DNA of 64,000 nt from Saxidomus purpurata (GCA_022818135.1 JAFMSR010000019.1:35337723-35401722); one strand, 5' to 3'; positions 34,187 through 46,500 are shown, counted from the first letter of the stretch. The notes: generated by a model from the sequence alone, not told the origin. Translations and numbers: made by a program.

Positions 34187-34345
34187 CCTTCGTTCCTGGG
34201 AAGAACCAGAACTAGATTCCTTTCCTCCACAAGAATCTGCCAACGTTCTCACAAAAAGAAACATGATCGGTAACAGGACTCGAACCCTTGACCGTTACAA
34301 TGATTTCAAGTCAGCGACTCTTAACCACTTGACCACGTAGTTTAA
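34187..34345 (-). repeat. tRNA-Ser(TGA)-derived SINE, copy 1
   Basis: On the minus strand GGTCAAGTGGTTAAGAGTCG (A box), GACTTGAAATC (the Ser-TGA anticodon arm, plus 34302-34312) and GGGTTCGAGTCC (B box). The body reads GTTGGCAGATTCTTGTGGAGG and ends GGAACGAAGGTTAGGTA. The same body is found at 43290-43445, and its last part at 48527-48555. Sits in an intron of the EGF-SEA gene. Confidence 0.8.
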
Positions 34346-34874
34346 TTAATATTGCATATAATATCAGCCAAACAAACTGAAACTAGTATTACGACTCAGT
34401 CCCAGTGTATGTGATGCATTTGTGTACAATGGATATACCAGATAAAATATTACCAATATCAGGTAAATAGTATTTCAGCGTGACTGTTTGGTAAGCATTG
34501 AGCGTTGAACGTGCCCTTAAGTACCATTTAAAACTGCCAGTAGTTCGTCGCAAGAGAATTTGCCGGGTAGTCTTGCGGATTTGAGCCTTGCATCACATTG
34601 TATATACAATTTAGATCACTCTGTAGTCGGTAAGCTATGGCTGAAGTGTTGCCATGGATACAGCGGCTAAGAATAGTTTTGTTAAAACTTCTTCCAACAA
34701 TGGCGTCGAATAGCACTTGAAACAATAAACACGGCATGAAAAAAGAAGCGAGGTTATCGCATCATTGGCGTCATGTTTATTGCTAACCTGACTGAAGTTT
34801 ATAAACAAGATAATGACTAAACACAACCTCTGACAAACTATTGATATCTCTCGGTAGATTTAAATGATACTTAC

Positions 34875-34891
34875 AAATTGAATCATCTTTA
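34875..34891 (-). CDS. EGF-SEA receptor: 17-nt microexon
   Basis: Seventeen bases between a strong acceptor (TTTCTTAATTTCAG) and strong donor (gtaagtat). Its length (2 mod 3) is what is needed to join the stalk exon (two bases over) to the transmembrane exon (needs one): VKDDSI, then the split Phe. Without it the transmembrane frame is closed. Too short for any gene finder to score alone; the phase logic is the evidence. Confidence 0.78.
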
Positions 34892-35860
34892 CTGAAATTA
34901 AGAAAGTTATATTTTCTATTATCTAAAGACAAAGGTAAAACATTTATGTATCCGGTATTCAAATAACGTTACGGGAATATATATTATAAATAATGTAATG
35001 AGGTGATTATCAAAAAACAGTTTCACAAATCATTTCTGTGGTCAAAATCGTGCAATGTTATAAAATAGTACATGCATTGGCGTTTGGCTAATATACAGGT
35101 CTGTGAAAGTTATATACATGCTCTGCAAAAATCACTTTGTCACTGGTTTAAAAAAAACAACAATTATATCTTACAAAACAGTGATTCCCTTTTGAAAAAT
35201 TGGCCACAAAAAAATGAAATCCCCACGGGTCAATATACATATATATAATTTCTAGGTATTCGCGTGTTTTTCGGACTCGGAACGTGATCGGTCCAAGCCA
35301 ATTTTATGAGTGTTATGCAATGTTATGAATTAAGACTTGATTTGTTTTTTGCAGAAACTAGCATTTAACCTGGGACATTTAAGGATAGGAAACTATACGA
35401 GAAATAGAATGATACAATGCGGTATTATCCTCTATTATGAAAACTTATGCTGTATGTGTATCATTACTGCTCATATACAAATGTTACTCATATTTACACA
35501 ACAATCAAGAAAACAAAGAATTGGGAGATTCAAGAATGTGATTAGGCCATGGGACTGGCAGTCACAAAAGAAAACAATGGGAAAATGACATTTTTAAGTC
35601 GCCAAATAATTCGTAATTTTTAAGTATGAAACTATTCATGATATGTTTGACATATACTACATAAATGAGATTGAATCATCAGGTTAAAAAACGAATTCAC
35701 CATAGCCTAATAACGTACAAGATTTATCAAAAGAATTACACGTAAAATTCGAAAATATGGGTAATACATGTATAACTTCACTACTAATTAAAGAAGACAA
35801 GTTTGTCATGTTTTTTTACTTAACCTCTAAAACATTTAATCATAAATTGAATCAACTTAC

Positions 35861-35975
35861 ACGCATGTAGGTACATTCGAGTGTAATGTGCAGCGATAAT
35901 TAGCCGAACATTTACCGTTGATATCAAGAAACAAATCACATATTTTGTCTTCACTGCGAGCTTCTTCCGAAGTAA
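35861..35975 (-). CDS. EGF-SEA receptor: Cys-containing stalk exon
   Basis: Acceptor GATTTCCTTCCAG, donor GCGT then gtaagttg. In the frame handed on by the SEA exon it reads TSEEARSEDKICDLFLDING and then KCSANYRCTL, ending VPTC. Four Cys in 37 codons suggest two disulphides just outside the membrane, possibly a degenerate EGF-like stalk as in SEA-containing mucins. Phase fits both neighbours. Confidence 0.8.
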
Positions 35976-36273
35976 CTGGAAGGAAATCAAGTTTTATAAC
36001 ATTTTATTAACATATCTGTATTTTGCTTAATATTAAAAATGTTAAAAGGACCTTCTTTACCATAAGCATCGTGCAATTTCTTCAATCATTAGTTTTCTTG
36101 TATATATGAAACCTATATAAGCAAATCAAGCTTCACTCACTGTAGTCAAATACTCTCATACATCTTTTTTAAATATGCAACTTGTACAAGCAAACTGTAT
36201 CAGGATCTTAAGGCATCTTAAGACTCCGCAACAGTTTTAAATAAAGCTAAGTAGCCTTGGCATTATTATATAG

Positions 36274-36407
36274 ATATCACATGCACTTGAGGGTGATAGC
36301 AGATATTGTGAACCCGAGAAAAGTAATGTCAACTGAGGCGAAGCCGAGGCTGACATTACTTTTAAGGGTTTACAATATCTGCTATCACCCTCAAGTGCAT
36401 GTGGTAT
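36274..36407. repeat. Near-perfect 57-bp-arm palindrome
   Basis: Left arm 36274-36331 and right arm 36351-36407 are reverse complements with a handful of differences, around a 19-base GC-rich loop (ACTGAGGCGAAGCCGAGGC). It begins ATATCACATGCACTTGAGGG. A GTATTTGTTTTATTATA at the right side recurs inverted at 36664-36681 (TATAATAATAACAAATAC), so the palindrome may be one end of a 280-400-bp foldback element. Confidence 0.8.
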
Positions 36408-36712
36408 TTGTTTTATTATACCGAACAACTACTACTACTTTAAAATGATGTTGTTGAAATGCAGCCATTTTGGTCGTCTGACACATCTGAAAACGTTTAT
36501 TGATCCAGACGCTATTAAGCGCCCGAGAGGAAATTTTATTGGGAACCAAATAATCTATTTTTAGACTTACAGGGGTGTAACATCATGATGTTACATGGGT
36601 AACATCATTGTTTTGTTCACCACTGCGGTATTGGAATTTTATATAGGAAAAAGCACGTGAGGTATAATAATAACAAATACTTTGTCTAAGATATATCATT
36701 ACTGCAATAACT

Positions 36713-36760
36713 TTTTAGCTCGACTATTCGGAGAATATGGAGAGCTATTACAGTCACTTG

Positions 36761-36801
<41 letters not shown>

Positions 36802-37926
36802 TGCTTCTTTGGTTAAAGTTTTGCCTGCTAAGTACTATCATGCACATATCTCAGTAACCACTTATGATATTGACTTGAAACTTTGTTCATGTCTTAAGGG
36901 GTGTCATACAATCAAGGCAGATAACTCTTGAAAAAATTTAGTACAAATTATGGCCCTTGTTTGACTTTGAAAATTTGGTTAAAGTTTTGCCTGCTAGGTA
37001 CTATCATGCACATATCTCAGTAACCACTTATGATATTGACTTGAAACTTTGTTCATGTCTTTAGGGGTGTCATACAATCAAGGCAGATAACTCTTGAAAA
37101 AATTTAGTACAAATTATGGCCCTTGTTTGACTTTGAAAATTTGGTTAAAGTTTTGCCTGCTAGGTACTATCATGCACATATCTCAGTAACCACTTATAAT
37201 ATTGACTTGAAACTTTGTTCATGTCTTTAGGGGTGTCATACAATCAAGGCAGATAACTCTTAAAAAAATTTAGTACAAATTATGGCCCTTATTTGACTTT
37301 GAATATTTGGTTAAAGTTTTGCCTGCTAGGTACTATCATGCACATATCTCAGTAACCACTTATGATATTGACTTGAAACTTCGTTAATGTCTCTAGGGGT
37401 GTCACACAGTCAAGTCAGATAACTCTTGTATAAATTTAGTGCTAATTATGGCCCTTGTTTGACTTTGAAAATTTGGTTAAAGTTTTGCCTGCTAGGTACT
37501 ATCATGCACAAACCTCAGTAACCACTTATGGTATTGACTTGAAACTTTTTTAATGTCTTAAGAGGTGTCACACAGTCAAGACAGATAACTCTTATTTAAA
37601 TTTGGTGCAAATTATGGCCCTTGTTTGACTTTGAAAATTTGGTAAAGTTTTGCATGCAAGGTACTATCATGCACATATCACAATAACCACTTATGGTAGT
37701 TATATCAAATCTTGCAATAGTGTTCAGGGTAAATTTGTATCAAACAATTAATTTACCAAAAATTAAATCTATAGTTATAGATTATGACTTTTTTTATGAT
37801 TCAACTTTCCTAGTTTATACTTAATAGTTAGCAGAATTTTGTTTTGCTATTATACTGATAAAAGTTTTGTTTTATTAGCAAACACCCACAATAGTCGAGC
37901 GTGCTGTCTTATGGACAGCTCTTGTT
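36713..37926 (-). mobile_element. Hairpin-ended array element E2 (166-bp units)
   Basis: Read on the minus strand: starts AACAAGAGCTGTCCATAAGACAG (hairpin CTGTC/GACAG) and ends AATAGTCGAGCTAAAA. In between, six units begin GGTTAAAGTTTTGCC on the plus strand at 36811, 36977, 37143, 37309, 37475 and 37641, exactly 166 bases apart. A GGCGTC hexamer run lies at 36764-36800. Units 1-3 are nearly identical and later ones diverge. Lies in an intron of the EGF-SEA gene. No coding capacity. Confidence 0.85.
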
Positions 37927-38008
37927 ATATCAGTTACTGTAAGAGGGCACACATGAATGTTCATATGTTTCATAGTATAATTCAATTTTATCAGTAACAA
38001 ACACATAC

Positions 38009-38172
38009 CAGTAGTATCGTGAATCCTAACAGATTCTGCCGTGACTGTTTTGTTGAGTAGTACAATAGTTTTCTCTCCGCTAACTAGATCTATAGTTGCT
38101 TTGGTGAAGTCACTAGAGGTCTGTTCATCATCCACGTATTCCGCTATCAAGCCAACGACCAAACTGCCAACG
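38009..38172 (-). CDS. EGF-SEA receptor: SEA domain, second half
   Basis: Acceptor CATATTTATTTCAG, donor ACTACTG then gtatgtg. Takes two bases from 38501-38565 to make Ser and reads VGSLVVGLIAEYVDD, then TKATIDLVSGEKTIVLL. The VGSLVV sequence matches the G-S-V-V-V autoproteolysis site of SEA domains, where the chain is cut between Gly and Ser during folding. 54 complete codons; phase fits both sides. Confidence 0.85.
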
Positions 38173-38500
38173 CTGAAATAAATATGTCTCCTGTTTACTG
38201 ATACAATATATAAACATTGAGTCAAAGTTTTGGACCCTACTGATAAAAGACAGGCGCTTGGCAATTATTTTTAAATGTTGGTCTAGCGAACGGTGATATA
38301 ATTATAAACATTCCATTCAGTCAAAATAGTGAAGTAATTCCAGTAAGAAGACTTTGTTAGTATGTCAAGTTTATAGAAAGTTTTACCAATTAATTTAGTA
38401 AACAGTCTTACATTGACTAAAATTATTCATCGATTGAAAATATAATATCATTAAGACTTTGTAAGGTAAACAAAATAAATAACTGCTGTTGTTATCTTAC

Positions 38501-38565
38501 CTGAGCTCAACACTGGAAACATCTTTAAAAGCATTTCCAACCGCAAATACAAAGAATTCCATGAA
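38501..38565 (-). CDS. EGF-SEA receptor: SEA domain, middle exon
   Basis: Acceptor TTTAATATTTCAG, donor GAGCTCAG then gtaagat. Reads FMEFFVFAVGNAFKDVSSVE in phase 0 with two bases over. This is the helix between the first strand and the cleavage strand of an SEA fold. Short, but exact in phase with 39488-39627 and 38009-38172. Confidence 0.82.
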
Positions 38566-39487
38566 CTGAAATATTAAAGAATGAAACACATTCAATGTGC
38601 ATTTACATATACCAGCAAAACGTTTACTATTTGTTATAATGTAATTTAAATGAAAACGACACCTACAGTACAGCCATGAATCTTTAAACAGTTGTAAGTT
38701 ATTTTCACAGACTTATAGTCGCATTTTGTGAAGCATTTCTTGATCGAGGTTTTCTTATATAAGAATAGGCAAAGAGCACGAGCATTAGCTTATTGACAAA
38801 TGCATAAAGAATACGTAAACAAGTATAAAATGATAGCATACATGTCACTTAATTAGTTTTCAAAGGATTACAACGAAGGAATAGTTTTTGACCCTGTTAC
38901 ATATTATGTCAAAAGTCCTTGTTCAAATACTAACTTAAGGTAGCCTAAATGCAATATGCAAGTAAGGAAATGTTGATAACTCGAAAACATTGTAAAACAG
39001 AAAACGTCCAATGTTAATAATCGAATAAGCTAATAATCCTAAATAAAGAGAATATGTGACTGCATGCAGCCAGTGTATACACACAGAAAATGTCCCGATG
39101 ACTTTACACGTGCATCTATTTCTGCGTTTGATACAAAAGTCAGTAGCTTATGTAATTTGTAATGTGACTGACATACGATCAGGCTCCGAGTTTTGAATTA
39201 TATAACAGAAAAAGGATTCCTGAAAACATCATTGCAAATTCATTACCTAGCTCAATTTCTCCACTTATATCCTAAGTACCTCAATATAACTGCTGGTCAT
39301 GATAACAGGTGTCAACTTACAAAACAAAAATCTGGAAAAAATGTATAGCCATAGATCAATAGATTCACTAGTGTAAGAAGACAGTATAATTATAATCGTG
39401 ACCATTCAGATTTTAAGAATAAAACTTCTCTACTTTCTCTAGACAGATGCTTTGTCAATATGACCTCTGGACATGAACAGGTATTAC

Positions 39488-39627
39488 CTTATTTCTAATA
39501 TCTCCAAGTATGTTACGATCTGTTAGATCAATGCTGTCGACGTCTAATGGGAATACTATAATCATTGGCAACTTTCTTAATGAGATACTTGACGACGTAG
39601 TAGACGAAGTAGATGTCGTAGGAATAA
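39488..39627 (-). CDS. EGF-SEA receptor: Ser/Thr linker and start of SEA domain
   Basis: Acceptor ATCTACATTGTAG, donor AGAAATAAG then gtaatacc. Takes the single G left by the EGF exon. Begins VIPTTSTSSTTSSSI, a likely O-glycosylated linker, then LPMIIVFPLDVDSID and LTDRNILGDIRNK, the first strand and helix of an SEA domain. 46 codons plus the split one; ends in phase 0. Confidence 0.85.
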
Positions 39628-39970
39628 CTACAATGTAGATAACAGACAGTTATCATTCTGCAGATAAGTACAAACTGTAATCCGTTAATGAAAGTCATAA
39701 TTCTGCAAATAATTAGAAGAAGCGGTTATTCAATGACCTTTTTGTTGATCTAAAAGCGATATTCACGCTTTTTGTTGATCTGGTTACTGGATTTGGTTGG
39801 ACACATACATACTTATGCCATATCAGTATATATTATTACGATGTAATTATAACATTGATGTCTTGGTCATCAAGTTTGTTTTAATTAACCACACCAATAT
39901 TGTTTGACAGTGTCTGTTAGTTCATTAGTGGGTTTACAAAGCAATACGGTACCCAAGGTCGTTCTAATTC

Positions 39971-40095
39971 TACAAAAACAAAAATAATATCAAACAGGGA
40001 ATGCCACGTACCAAAAACGCAGCCTCCCCAAAACGAGCCCCACAGCACCCAGAAGTGCACACCACCCACACACACACCCACACACACACACACTC
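39971..40095 (-). repeat. Interspersed repeat with (CA)n core, copy 3, truncated
   Basis: Matches the left border of 31921-32255 (ACAAAAATAATATCAAACAG through AAGTGCACACCACC) and stops soon after a short CA run. The other half is missing. Lies in the intron before the linker/SEA exon. Confidence 0.8.
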
Positions 40096-40357
40096 GCAGC
40101 ACAAACTCGCAGCACAATTATCAGCAAAACTGATGATTTGCTATCACAACTTTCGCCTCAGGCTTTTTACAATGTGTTAACCTACTCTTAATAGATAAAT
40201 CTTTAGTCCATGAAAGACTTACTACTCACAAAGAAACAGCTTTTTATGCCATAACGGCAGGATTATTCGGATTTGATTTAAACTAACAAACTATTTACCT
40301 GACAGTTAACTGTTTTACAATATTGCTGAATTCACTGACATAAATATCAAAACATAC

Positions 40358-40471
40358 CATGTTCACATGAAGAACCGTCATAGCCAACTTGACATTGACA
40401 CGTATATCCGTTCACTTGGTCTTTGCAAGTACCATCATTATGACATGGGTTGGATGCACACTCATTTATGT
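40358..40471 (-). CDS. EGF-SEA receptor: calcium-binding EGF domain 2
   Basis: 114-nt exon, phase 1 at both ends, with acceptor AATTTGTCACAG and donor GAACATG then gtatgtt. [16 protein letters not shown], then [20 protein letters not shown]: six Cys, the D-I-N-E-C calcium site and the C-x-D-x4-Y-x-C-x-C beta-hydroxylation pattern. One exon per module in class 1-1 is the rule for shuffled EGF domains. Confidence 0.92.
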
Positions 40472-41441
40472 CTGTGACAAATTCAACGCAAAGAATGATA
40501 ATGTTAAGTGTCAATATTTTAGCTATGATTTTCTTCTTTCAGGACTGTACATCCCATTAAAGTACTGAAGAACAGTATCTCACAATTGGATATTGCTGAA
40601 ATTGAGCCGATAAACATTGCCATTCAAACTCGTTTTAACATTATCTAAATTACATTATGTGATTGACCTTTTTGTGTAAATATGTCATTTAAAAAGACTA
40701 ATTATAAATCAATGAGTGCAGTTGCATTCCTCTTCTGTTATACACAAAACGTGATAACACCACTTCAGTGTGATTTATGCATAACGACTGGTCTGTCATT
40801 AGTCACATGACCCGGTATAGCAATGGGTATTCACCTAACCCGATGAATATTCTTGTAAAGAAATGCACGTGACGTAAACCGCACATTTCGACTGCCAATT
40901 ATTAAACTAACTGCAAGAGATACGTCTGTTTCTGTCAGCGACACAAGAGTTTGGTAATATTAAATACGTTGAGTAGAATGATCAAAAATCAGTTATATGC
41001 TTTTGTTGCAAAAACGTTTTTGTATACAAAGTACATTTGTTCCTACTGTGAATAAAAATTGCTAAATACTTATTTTCTATGAATGCCCCTACATGTATAT
41101 GGTAATGTCTACCGTGGCCATATAATAACACATATTCTGCATGGACTGATGAGTTTGGTGAATACATAAGTCTATGTACCTGGTGGATTTTCACCTCGGC
41201 CTTTGGTCTCAGTTAATATTACATTTCTCAGGTCCATAGATTTGGATATTCACCAACTCATCAGTCAATATGTGTATATTATTGTATATTTAATCAAAAC
41301 TTTACTCACAACATTGATTCACTTAAACTATAACATTAATATTCTCCCGGATAGAAATTTTGAACATTCGATCGATTCCAACTATTTCCTATATTTTAAC
41401 CCTGTATAGAATAGAGAAATTGACTGCCTGTAACAACGTAC

Positions 41442-41555
41442 CATTTTCACATAGCACACCGCTATAACCATCCTTGCATGTACATGTATATCCATTTTCT
41501 TCATCAGTACAAGTTCCTTCATTCTGACATGGTCCAGATTCACACTCGTTAATAT
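41442..41555 (-). CDS. EGF-SEA receptor: calcium-binding EGF domain 1
   Basis: Also 114 nt and class 1-1, with acceptor TATATCCCATAG and donor GAAAATG then gtacgt. [16 protein letters not shown], then [20 protein letters not shown]: the same six-Cys calcium-binding pattern and hydroxylation motif as the next module. The identical length and phase mean that the array can be extended or shortened in frame; more modules probably lie in or beyond the gap at 41644. Confidence 0.92.
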
Positions 41556-41643
41556 CTATGGGATATAGCAAAATTAGAGATATTGAAATATATTTTTGGG
41601 CTTGTAAGTATCATAATCATATACATGTAGATATTTTATAATA

Positions 41644-42143
41644 NNNNNNNNNNNNNNNNNNNNNNNNNNNNNNNNNNNNNNNNNNNNNNNNNNNNNNNNN
41701 NNNNNNNNNNNNNNNNNNNNNNNNNNNNNNNNNNNNNNNNNNNNNNNNNNNNNNNNNNNNNNNNNNNNNNNNNNNNNNNNNNNNNNNNNNNNNNNNNNNN
41801 NNNNNNNNNNNNNNNNNNNNNNNNNNNNNNNNNNNNNNNNNNNNNNNNNNNNNNNNNNNNNNNNNNNNNNNNNNNNNNNNNNNNNNNNNNNNNNNNNNNN
41901 NNNNNNNNNNNNNNNNNNNNNNNNNNNNNNNNNNNNNNNNNNNNNNNNNNNNNNNNNNNNNNNNNNNNNNNNNNNNNNNNNNNNNNNNNNNNNNNNNNNN
42001 NNNNNNNNNNNNNNNNNNNNNNNNNNNNNNNNNNNNNNNNNNNNNNNNNNNNNNNNNNNNNNNNNNNNNNNNNNNNNNNNNNNNNNNNNNNNNNNNNNNN
42101 NNNNNNNNNNNNNNNNNNNNNNNNNNNNNNNNNNNNNNNNNNN
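41644..42143. other. Assembly gap of 500 N
   Basis: Exactly 500 unknown bases, a conventional filler length, so the true size is unknown. Upstream exons of the EGF-SEA gene, and all APC exons after the second coding one, would have to lie here or be misplaced. Confidence 0.99.
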
Positions 42144-43221
42144 ACATGCTGTCAATTATTATGGGTTTTAACAGGTTTTCTGCGTCAGCTTAAATTGACC
42201 AGTGTCCAATCCTGTAGAAGCAGTATATCCTATGATGTACCAAGTTGGGACTCCTCATTCCCTCTGCCAGTCTCTCACAAGTGACACCACTTGTGACTGA
42301 CTAAACACAATGTCATGTCTGGGGGCAATTTTTTTGTTCAGTCCAAAGTAACACCTTAGTCCAAGAATTTATTTTGCAAAATTTGCAAAAAAATTTAAGA
42401 AGTTAGGATGAGCCCTGCCAGAACTATGACCAGCTGCTGCATTCCTTAAAACAGACTGTGTTCCCATTCGGATAGTTTCACTTAGGATTTCTCGACTACT
42501 TAGTGGTAGATTCAAGTCACCAACACTTAAAGATGACAACAAATTACAGTAGATTTTAAACATTCACTTTTTTATATAATTCTGCCAGACTATTTTGTCA
42601 TATAACTGTATTCACACATCTAAGACAGAGCCCCCCACCCCCACCCAAACGCCATCCCTTCAGACTCACTCCCCCATCCCGATGCATGTCTATCATTGTC
42701 TATTGAGACAAATTAAGTCTATGCGGAAATTATTGATACTGTTGAATGTTATTACTGTTCTATAAAATGCTGAGAGCCGTTATACAATATGATAATTATT
42801 TAATGACATCTGAATGTTATGATGATATATTGATGGGAGACCATTATAATTATGTAAATTGTCTAAACCCTGTAGGCATACAGATATGCTATCTTCATCA
42901 AATACATTACTCCCTCGTCTATAAATATACTGCACCATGTAAATGATCATGGCACATTTTGCTTATCCTGATTTCAAATTGGTTGTTTATAGAATACAAA
43001 TAAATTCTTTAGTCTGTTATCTCCCCTTTTTACTCTCCGAAAGTAAGTTGGTCTTTTCATTTGGATTACTCTGTTTTCATTGCTATTTTCATTGTTCTAT
43101 TTGATACAGTCAGCTGAAATTTTTCGCAACCGTGATAATCAGATAAGAAAATGAATTTGGCAGCATGTTCTTTTGAAATCCTAGTTTCCAATTATTGACA
43201 GTTCTGTAAGTTCAATTAACA
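42144..43221. other. Right of the gap; no gene seen
   Basis: AT-rich sequence with a C-rich patch at 42627-42680. I see no EGF, SEA or APC exon. Confidence 0.4.
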
Positions 43222-43249
43222 GTTGTTGTTGTTGTTGTTGTTGTTGTTG
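43222..43249 (+). repeat. (GTT)n microsatellite
   Basis: About nine GTT units directly beside the SINE copy at 43290-43445, probably its tail. Confidence 0.9.
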
Positions 43250-43289
43250 GAGTTCAACGCCCAGTTCAACCGCATTTCAGGTTGGCAGT

Positions 43290-43519
43290 TTACCTATAAC
43301 CATTGTTCCTGTGAAGCAGTACTAGACCCTATCCTCCATAAGAATCTGCTAACTTTCTCACATAAGGAGACATGGTCGATAGCAGGGCTTGAACCCATGA
43401 CTCTCAATCAAAAAGAGGTTACAGTGGTTTCAAGTCAGTGCTGACTACAGAGGTTACAGTGATTTCAAGTCAGTGTTGACTACTGAGGTTACAGTGATTT
43501 CAAGTCAATGATGACTACA
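43290..43519 (-). repeat. tRNA-Ser-derived SINE, copy 2, with 35-bp triplication
   Basis: Body matches 34187-34345 (minus strand: CATGTCTCCTTATGTGAGAA, then GCAGATTCTTATGGAGGA). The tRNA-like segment with GGTTTCAAGTCAGTG is repeated three times with a 35-bp period from 43415 (starts 43415, 43450, 43485). Confidence 0.78.
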
Positions 43520-46500
43520 GAGGTAGATGAAGTTGAATTAACTCAGATGTGAGACTGAATTTCACACATTACTGGGATACTTCTATAAGAAACAACGATA
43601 AAGTCAGAGAATTCCAACTGATAGGACCTAGCTACTTGCAATTTTGTTATCTTGGACTTTATCCAGTAAGGGAAATAATTTGAAACTCCCTATTTAATTA
43701 AGTCACACTGTTGAAGACATTATACATCGTTATAATACCACCTTGAACAATTATTTTCTGACTATTTCACAAGATGCAGTGGCGGAACTTGTGCCCATTA
43801 AAACATACATACAAAATTAAATTCTACCAGTTAATTATAGATGGACAGACTGAAAAAACACTAAAATATATTTACAAATCTTACCTTAAAAGCAACTGAT
43901 AAAATATCCATTACATACTTGTCACTTGAATGAGGTGTCAATTCTACCTAACCAAGGAAATAGTTCGGGTTTTTTTCACAATCTGAGTTAACAATAGATT
44001 TGATTGAAACTTTTAAGATTTTATAAAGACAGCTATCTAAACACTTGTCGAAGAATAATTATACAACAAATGAATTTAACTGCCTGCCACATGTTAATGC
44101 ATTGTTAAGTTATATAAATGAACTGTGTATAAATTAAAATCTATAGGTACACTTGACAGCTACTGTTAAATAAATGAGCATTTATGGCAAGTGGCTGATA
44201 TATTATTTACATGTAGGTAAATAAAAAGGAATATTAGAACGTACATAAATGACACCTGATACCAATAGCCGAAGTTTTTTAGAAAATGATACAAAATGTA
44301 TTTTTTTGTTTCTGTTTCAATATTTTGTAATTAACCGTTAACCTGTTTGTGGCAGGTGATTCTGAAGCCAGGGACCAGTGCAGATTATGATCAGTTTATC
44401 ATGTTTACAGTCAGAGTCTGTTCAATCTTAAATGGACATCCCCTAAAACAATTTATGTCACTATTATGATATTGTAAATTAAATGAACAATTTCACAAGG
44501 CATGAGATAATACAATGTTAACTTACATGAACACAAGAGATGGTGTCCATCCAAAAATCACACACAATTTAATAAAATAAAATCATTTAAACATGAATTT
44601 TAGTTTAAAATTGTCTACTTGAAATAAATGATGAAATTTTAACACTTTTTGCTGTTTCACACAAGAGGCATCTCATATAGACTTGAAATGCAGACATACA
44701 GTTTATGTACAAACAACAATGGATCAGACCCCTTTCACATAGGATTTCAGTGAGAACACAATAATCAACAACGCACTGTCAAACAAAGTATGTTCTTTCA
44801 ACCTTTATAACTAGATAGTCTACTACTGCATCAGCCTTTGATCTAAGCTCAAGCTAACAGTGAGATCAAAGGTGATCCAAATTTCACAGATGAGAGCACA
44901 ATTGATGTATCAGCTTTTATGTTATATCATTCGTTAACACGGGTTGCCCCTCTATAGCAAACACTGTAACCACAAATCAAAAGCAACCTGTAAGGGTTAT
45001 TAATGTTTTTCTCCCTTTGAAGTTTTCTTTCCTATTTTTTGTAGTGTGTTACTGTCGTAAAATTTCACAGGATTTTTTTTTGTAGGTGTTTTCTATTATT
45101 TAGACATTATCCCATAGACAATGTTTTTAAACGTAAATCTTTAACTATTTGTGGTTTTTAAATTCTTTAAATAAAGAAAAGAATTAACCAACAGGCCTTC
45201 AAGGAAAAAACGTTTACACATGTATAAAGCTTCATTAACATCAAATAAAGACATGCTAAAAGCATCCGCGTCTAAAAGGTCAGTGTGTGGGGGTATCAGA
45301 CAGTTCTTATGTCTACAGAATCCTTTACTTGTATCCCATCACTAAAGTAGCAAAATGAAACACAGTCCCAGTCATTGAAATACAAGTTTAATCCAAAGGA
45401 TTACACCTAACACCAGCTGAAATAAGGTCCACTACATGGACTTCAAACCCACCTACCTACCTACCACCACTAACTTATACCCGCTGCACTGCTCAAATTA
45501 CTTGTGTAAAGGAATACACTACAGTTGTAACTAAATCTAACTAAAGGTGATTTCTGATTTGTCTTGCATAAATTCAACCCCATGTTTTGTTTTTAATCTA
45601 TCAAGAGGCAAAATTTCACAAGCTCGATATTAGAGATCATCCAACATCTGTGTAAAGATTTACACAGTATTAAATTTGATAGTTTATACCATTTTTTTTA
45701 AAACAGTGATCAAAGTATGATAAACAAGTAACATCTTTAAAAAAAAAAGATGGTCATGAATATGTCCCTGTTTTCAGAAGGCTCGGAGACACTCTTATCG
45801 GAAGTTCCAGATCACATTTACAAGATGTCTTACTGACAGCAATGACATTTATTTGTACAAAAAACATAATAACTTTGCTTTTTAAATTTGTAAGTAAATA
45901 TTAGAAACTTAGAGCAGTATTTATTTTCAGTGATACTGCAAAAAATAAGAAAGGCTTTCTGACAACTCTTATACTTGAAGTAATGACTTGAATACCAAAG
46001 AAAGGTAAATTATGTCAACATTTTTTAGAGTGAATAGAGCATGGTTCTATCATTATATTGTCAATACATTCATGTTAATATATCAGTTAATGTGAAGTGA
46101 TCCAGGGGCTTTAACAATGATGGAGTAAATGGTTTTGAGGAGAGACATGAGATAGATGTTAATTAAGATACTATCAGCTCAATGATATTACTCCTTTCCA
46201 ACCGTCTGGTTGCATGCACAGGGTTTTACAGACAAAACGTACAAAATACACCTGTATTTACAGATACAAAACACATGTCTGCCGGCTTGTTACAGACTGC
46301 ATGACGCATGTCCTAACATGTACAGGTAGAAAAACACGTACTGCATGTTGCTAAAAATATCATTCTGCACATCATATGAAAACCGACTTGCACCATGTTT
46401 TGTTTTTTTTCTGTCTGCTGAGTTTCAGGTTTCAGTAAAGGAAACTTCTAAAATTTGCAAACTCAGGTTTGCCCAGAATTATTGGAACTCTCTGTTTTCC

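Noticed and set aside
34528..34760. Extra exon of the EGF-SEA gene (frame with FDAIVGRSFNK)
   Set aside because: Its phase does not fit between the stalk and transmembrane exons, whereas the 17-nt microexon fits exactly; it may be an old repeat.
41574..42155. Open frames through the N block
   Set aside because: Ns do not create stops; this is a gap, not a gene.
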